DNA of 5,645 bases from Candidatus Gastranaerophilales bacterium. Lineage in GTDB: Bacteria; Cyanobacteriota; Vampirovibrionia; Gastranaerophilales; Gastranaerophilaceae. The stretch lies in contig JAJQHF010000140.1 of the NCBI GenBank assembly GCA_021199975.1, forward strand, positions 1 through 5,645, given 5' to 3'. A model generated the notes under the pieces. That model worked only from the letters and a program-made list of their open reading frames with translations. It did no database searches and was not told the origin of the DNA. Position numbers and translations under genes: made by a program. Numbering within the stretch: the stretch's first letter is position 1; each line of letters opens with the position of its first letter. Shown piece after piece: positions 4,823 to 5,645 of the stretch.

Positions 4823-5572
4823 TTATATACTATTCCCCGATTTTTGTATTATCTGTTTTACTGCTTCATAAATTATAATACTTGCGGCATTTGCTACATT
4901 TAAAGAATCAAATTTATTTAGTATAGGTATTTTAATTTTATAATCCGATTTTTTCAAGATTGTAGAAGAAATGCCATCTTTTTCGGAGCCCATGACTATC
5001 GCAAAATTCATATTGTTGTAGTCAATTTCATAATAATTATCTTCAGCATTTATATCAGAAGCAATTATCCAAAAGTTGTTATCCTTTAACTTATCTATTG
5101 CAGACGAGAGGCTATTAACCATTATTAAATCAATTAGATTAACAGCACCTGCCGATGATTTTTCAACAGAAGCACTTATTAAAGCATTACGCCTTGAAGG
5201 AAATATAACGGCATCAAAACCTGCACATACAGCTGTTCTTATTATTGAACCCATGTTCTGCGGATCTTCAACTCTGTCTGTAATTATAACTTTTTTATAT
5301 TCTTTTTTCTTTGCTATAAAATCATCAAAATCAACATAATTTACTGGGGAAACATAGGCAATTACACCTTGATGCGAATACTCTGCATATTCTAAAAACT
5401 TTTCTTTCGGCAAAAATTGAAAAACTATTCCTTTCGCTTTCGCAAATTCAATAATTTGTGAAATTTTAGAATTTTCATGCATTCCCTTCATCAGGATGAT
5501 TTTACTTACATTTCTTTTAGAATCCTTAAGCAATTCCAAAACATTATTTCTTCCAAAAACAAAACTGTCCAT
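4823..5572 (-). CDS. rlmB: 23S rRNA (guanosine-2'-O)-methyltransferase RlmB (TrmH family)
   Basis: A 249-residue SPOUT-class enzyme, normal for RlmB, which uses S-adenosylmethionine to methylate a ribose in 23S rRNA (G2251 in E. coli). An N-terminal RNA-binding domain spans about 2-75 (starting FVFGRNNVLELL and ending SHQGVIAYVSP). The knotted catalytic domain (about 95-243) has all three motifs: DPQNMGSIIRTA (103-114, with N106 and the catalytic-type R112), VMGSEKDGIS (193-202), and IPILNKFDSLNVANAASI (215-232) that forms the cofactor-binding knot. The ATG at 5572 gives the usual N-terminus; a GGAG lies about ten bases upstream and an in-frame TAG (5596-5594) blocks extension. The RpoD-type sigma gene follows by 21 bases. 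Other TrmH-family rRNA or tRNA methylases are possible, but the N-terminal domain favours RlmB. Confidence 0.92.
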   Translation of the reverse strand: MDSFVFGRNNVLELLKDSKRNVSKIILMKGMHENSKISQIIEFAKAKGIVFQFLPKEKFLEYAEYSHQGVIAYVSPVNYVDFDDFIAKKKEYKKVIITDRVEDPQNMGSIIRTAVCAGFDAVIFPSRRNALISASVEKSSAGAVNLIDLIMVNSLSSAIDKLKDNNFWIIASDINAEDNYYEIDYNNMNFAIVMGSEKDGISSTILKKSDYKIKIPILNKFDSLNVANAASIIIYEAVKQIIQKSGNSI

Positions 5573-5606
5573 ATAAATGCCGCTCCGAATTATCTAATCT
5601 AGTGTC

Positions 5607-5643
5607 GCATTCTGCCGCCGGCTCCTCGCCGCCGTCAAAATGC
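5607..5643. repeat. GC-rich imperfect inverted repeat upstream of rlmB
   Basis: Arms 5607-5622 and 5628-5643 are complementary at 13 of 16 positions around a five-base loop (TCCTC). On the - strand one of the three mismatches becomes a G-U pair, so the RNA hairpin would be stronger there. The block has about two-thirds G+C in a window of about 30%. It is not followed by a T-tract, so it is not a standard terminator. It may be an intergenic palindromic repeat, or the end of an upstream gene cut by the window edge. Confidence 0.55.
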
Positions 5644-5645
5644 TC

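Noticed and set aside
5076..5339. Open frame of 87 codons on the + strand
   Set aside because: It is antisense to the catalytic domain of rlmB, whose motifs are clear on the other strand.
5540..5645. Open frame on the - strand entering from the right edge and overlapping the rlmB start
   Set aside because: Its GC-rich codons do not fit the AT-rich coding style of the window and it would run into rlmB; another frame also stays open to TAG at 5594. Neither frame can be chosen, so no gene is called.

Overview
The window is AT-rich (roughly 30% G+C by eye) and almost fully coding. One truncated gene enters on the + strand at the left edge. Everything else, nine genes, lies on the - strand and is read right to left. 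The organism cannot be named with certainty. Several secreted Spy/CpxP-like proteins and a membrane anti-sigma factor suggest a cell envelope with a periplasm. The low G+C and the mix of families would fit an uncultured, gut-type bacterium such as a member of the Gastranaerophilales/Melainabacteria, but that is a weak guess.

In order of transcription from the right edge: (1) rlmB (23S rRNA 2'-O-methyltransferase, SPOUT family) followed 21 nt later by an RpoD/SigA-type sigma-70 factor. (2) rsfS (ribosomal silencing factor), behind a good extended -10 promoter, followed closely by two small exported proteins: a Spy/CpxP-like LTxxQ protein and an unrecognised helical one. (3) A four-gene cluster of a zinc-finger membrane anti-sigma factor, an ECF sigma factor, a small exported Pro/Asp/Gly/Lys-rich protein with a tandem repeat, and a larger exported protein with a Pro/His/Met-rich linker and a Spy-like LTxxQ domain. 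This cluster has a candidate ECF-type promoter (TGAAC-N17-CGTT) just upstream. (4) A hairpin terminator with T-tracts on both strands separates it from the convergent truncated gene at the left edge.

The most interesting part is the four-gene cluster. The anti-sigma factor would hold the ECF sigma factor at the membrane. An envelope signal (misfolding or metal) would release it, and sigma would then transcribe its own operon, including the Spy-like protein. The layout recalls the metal-sensing CnrYXH system, where a Spy-fold periplasmic sensor controls an anti-sigma/ECF pair, but here the Spy-like protein has a long repeat-containing linker and a small companion lacking the Spy domain. A second Spy-like protein in the neighbouring rsfS operon has its two LTxxQ-type motifs at exactly the same 80-residue spacing.

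The last ~40 bases at the right edge are sharply GC-rich and form an imperfect 16-bp inverted repeat, unlike the rest of the window. This may be an intergenic repeat element. No tRNA, rRNA, CRISPR array or transposase was seen. No gene-free stretch exceeds 100 bases.
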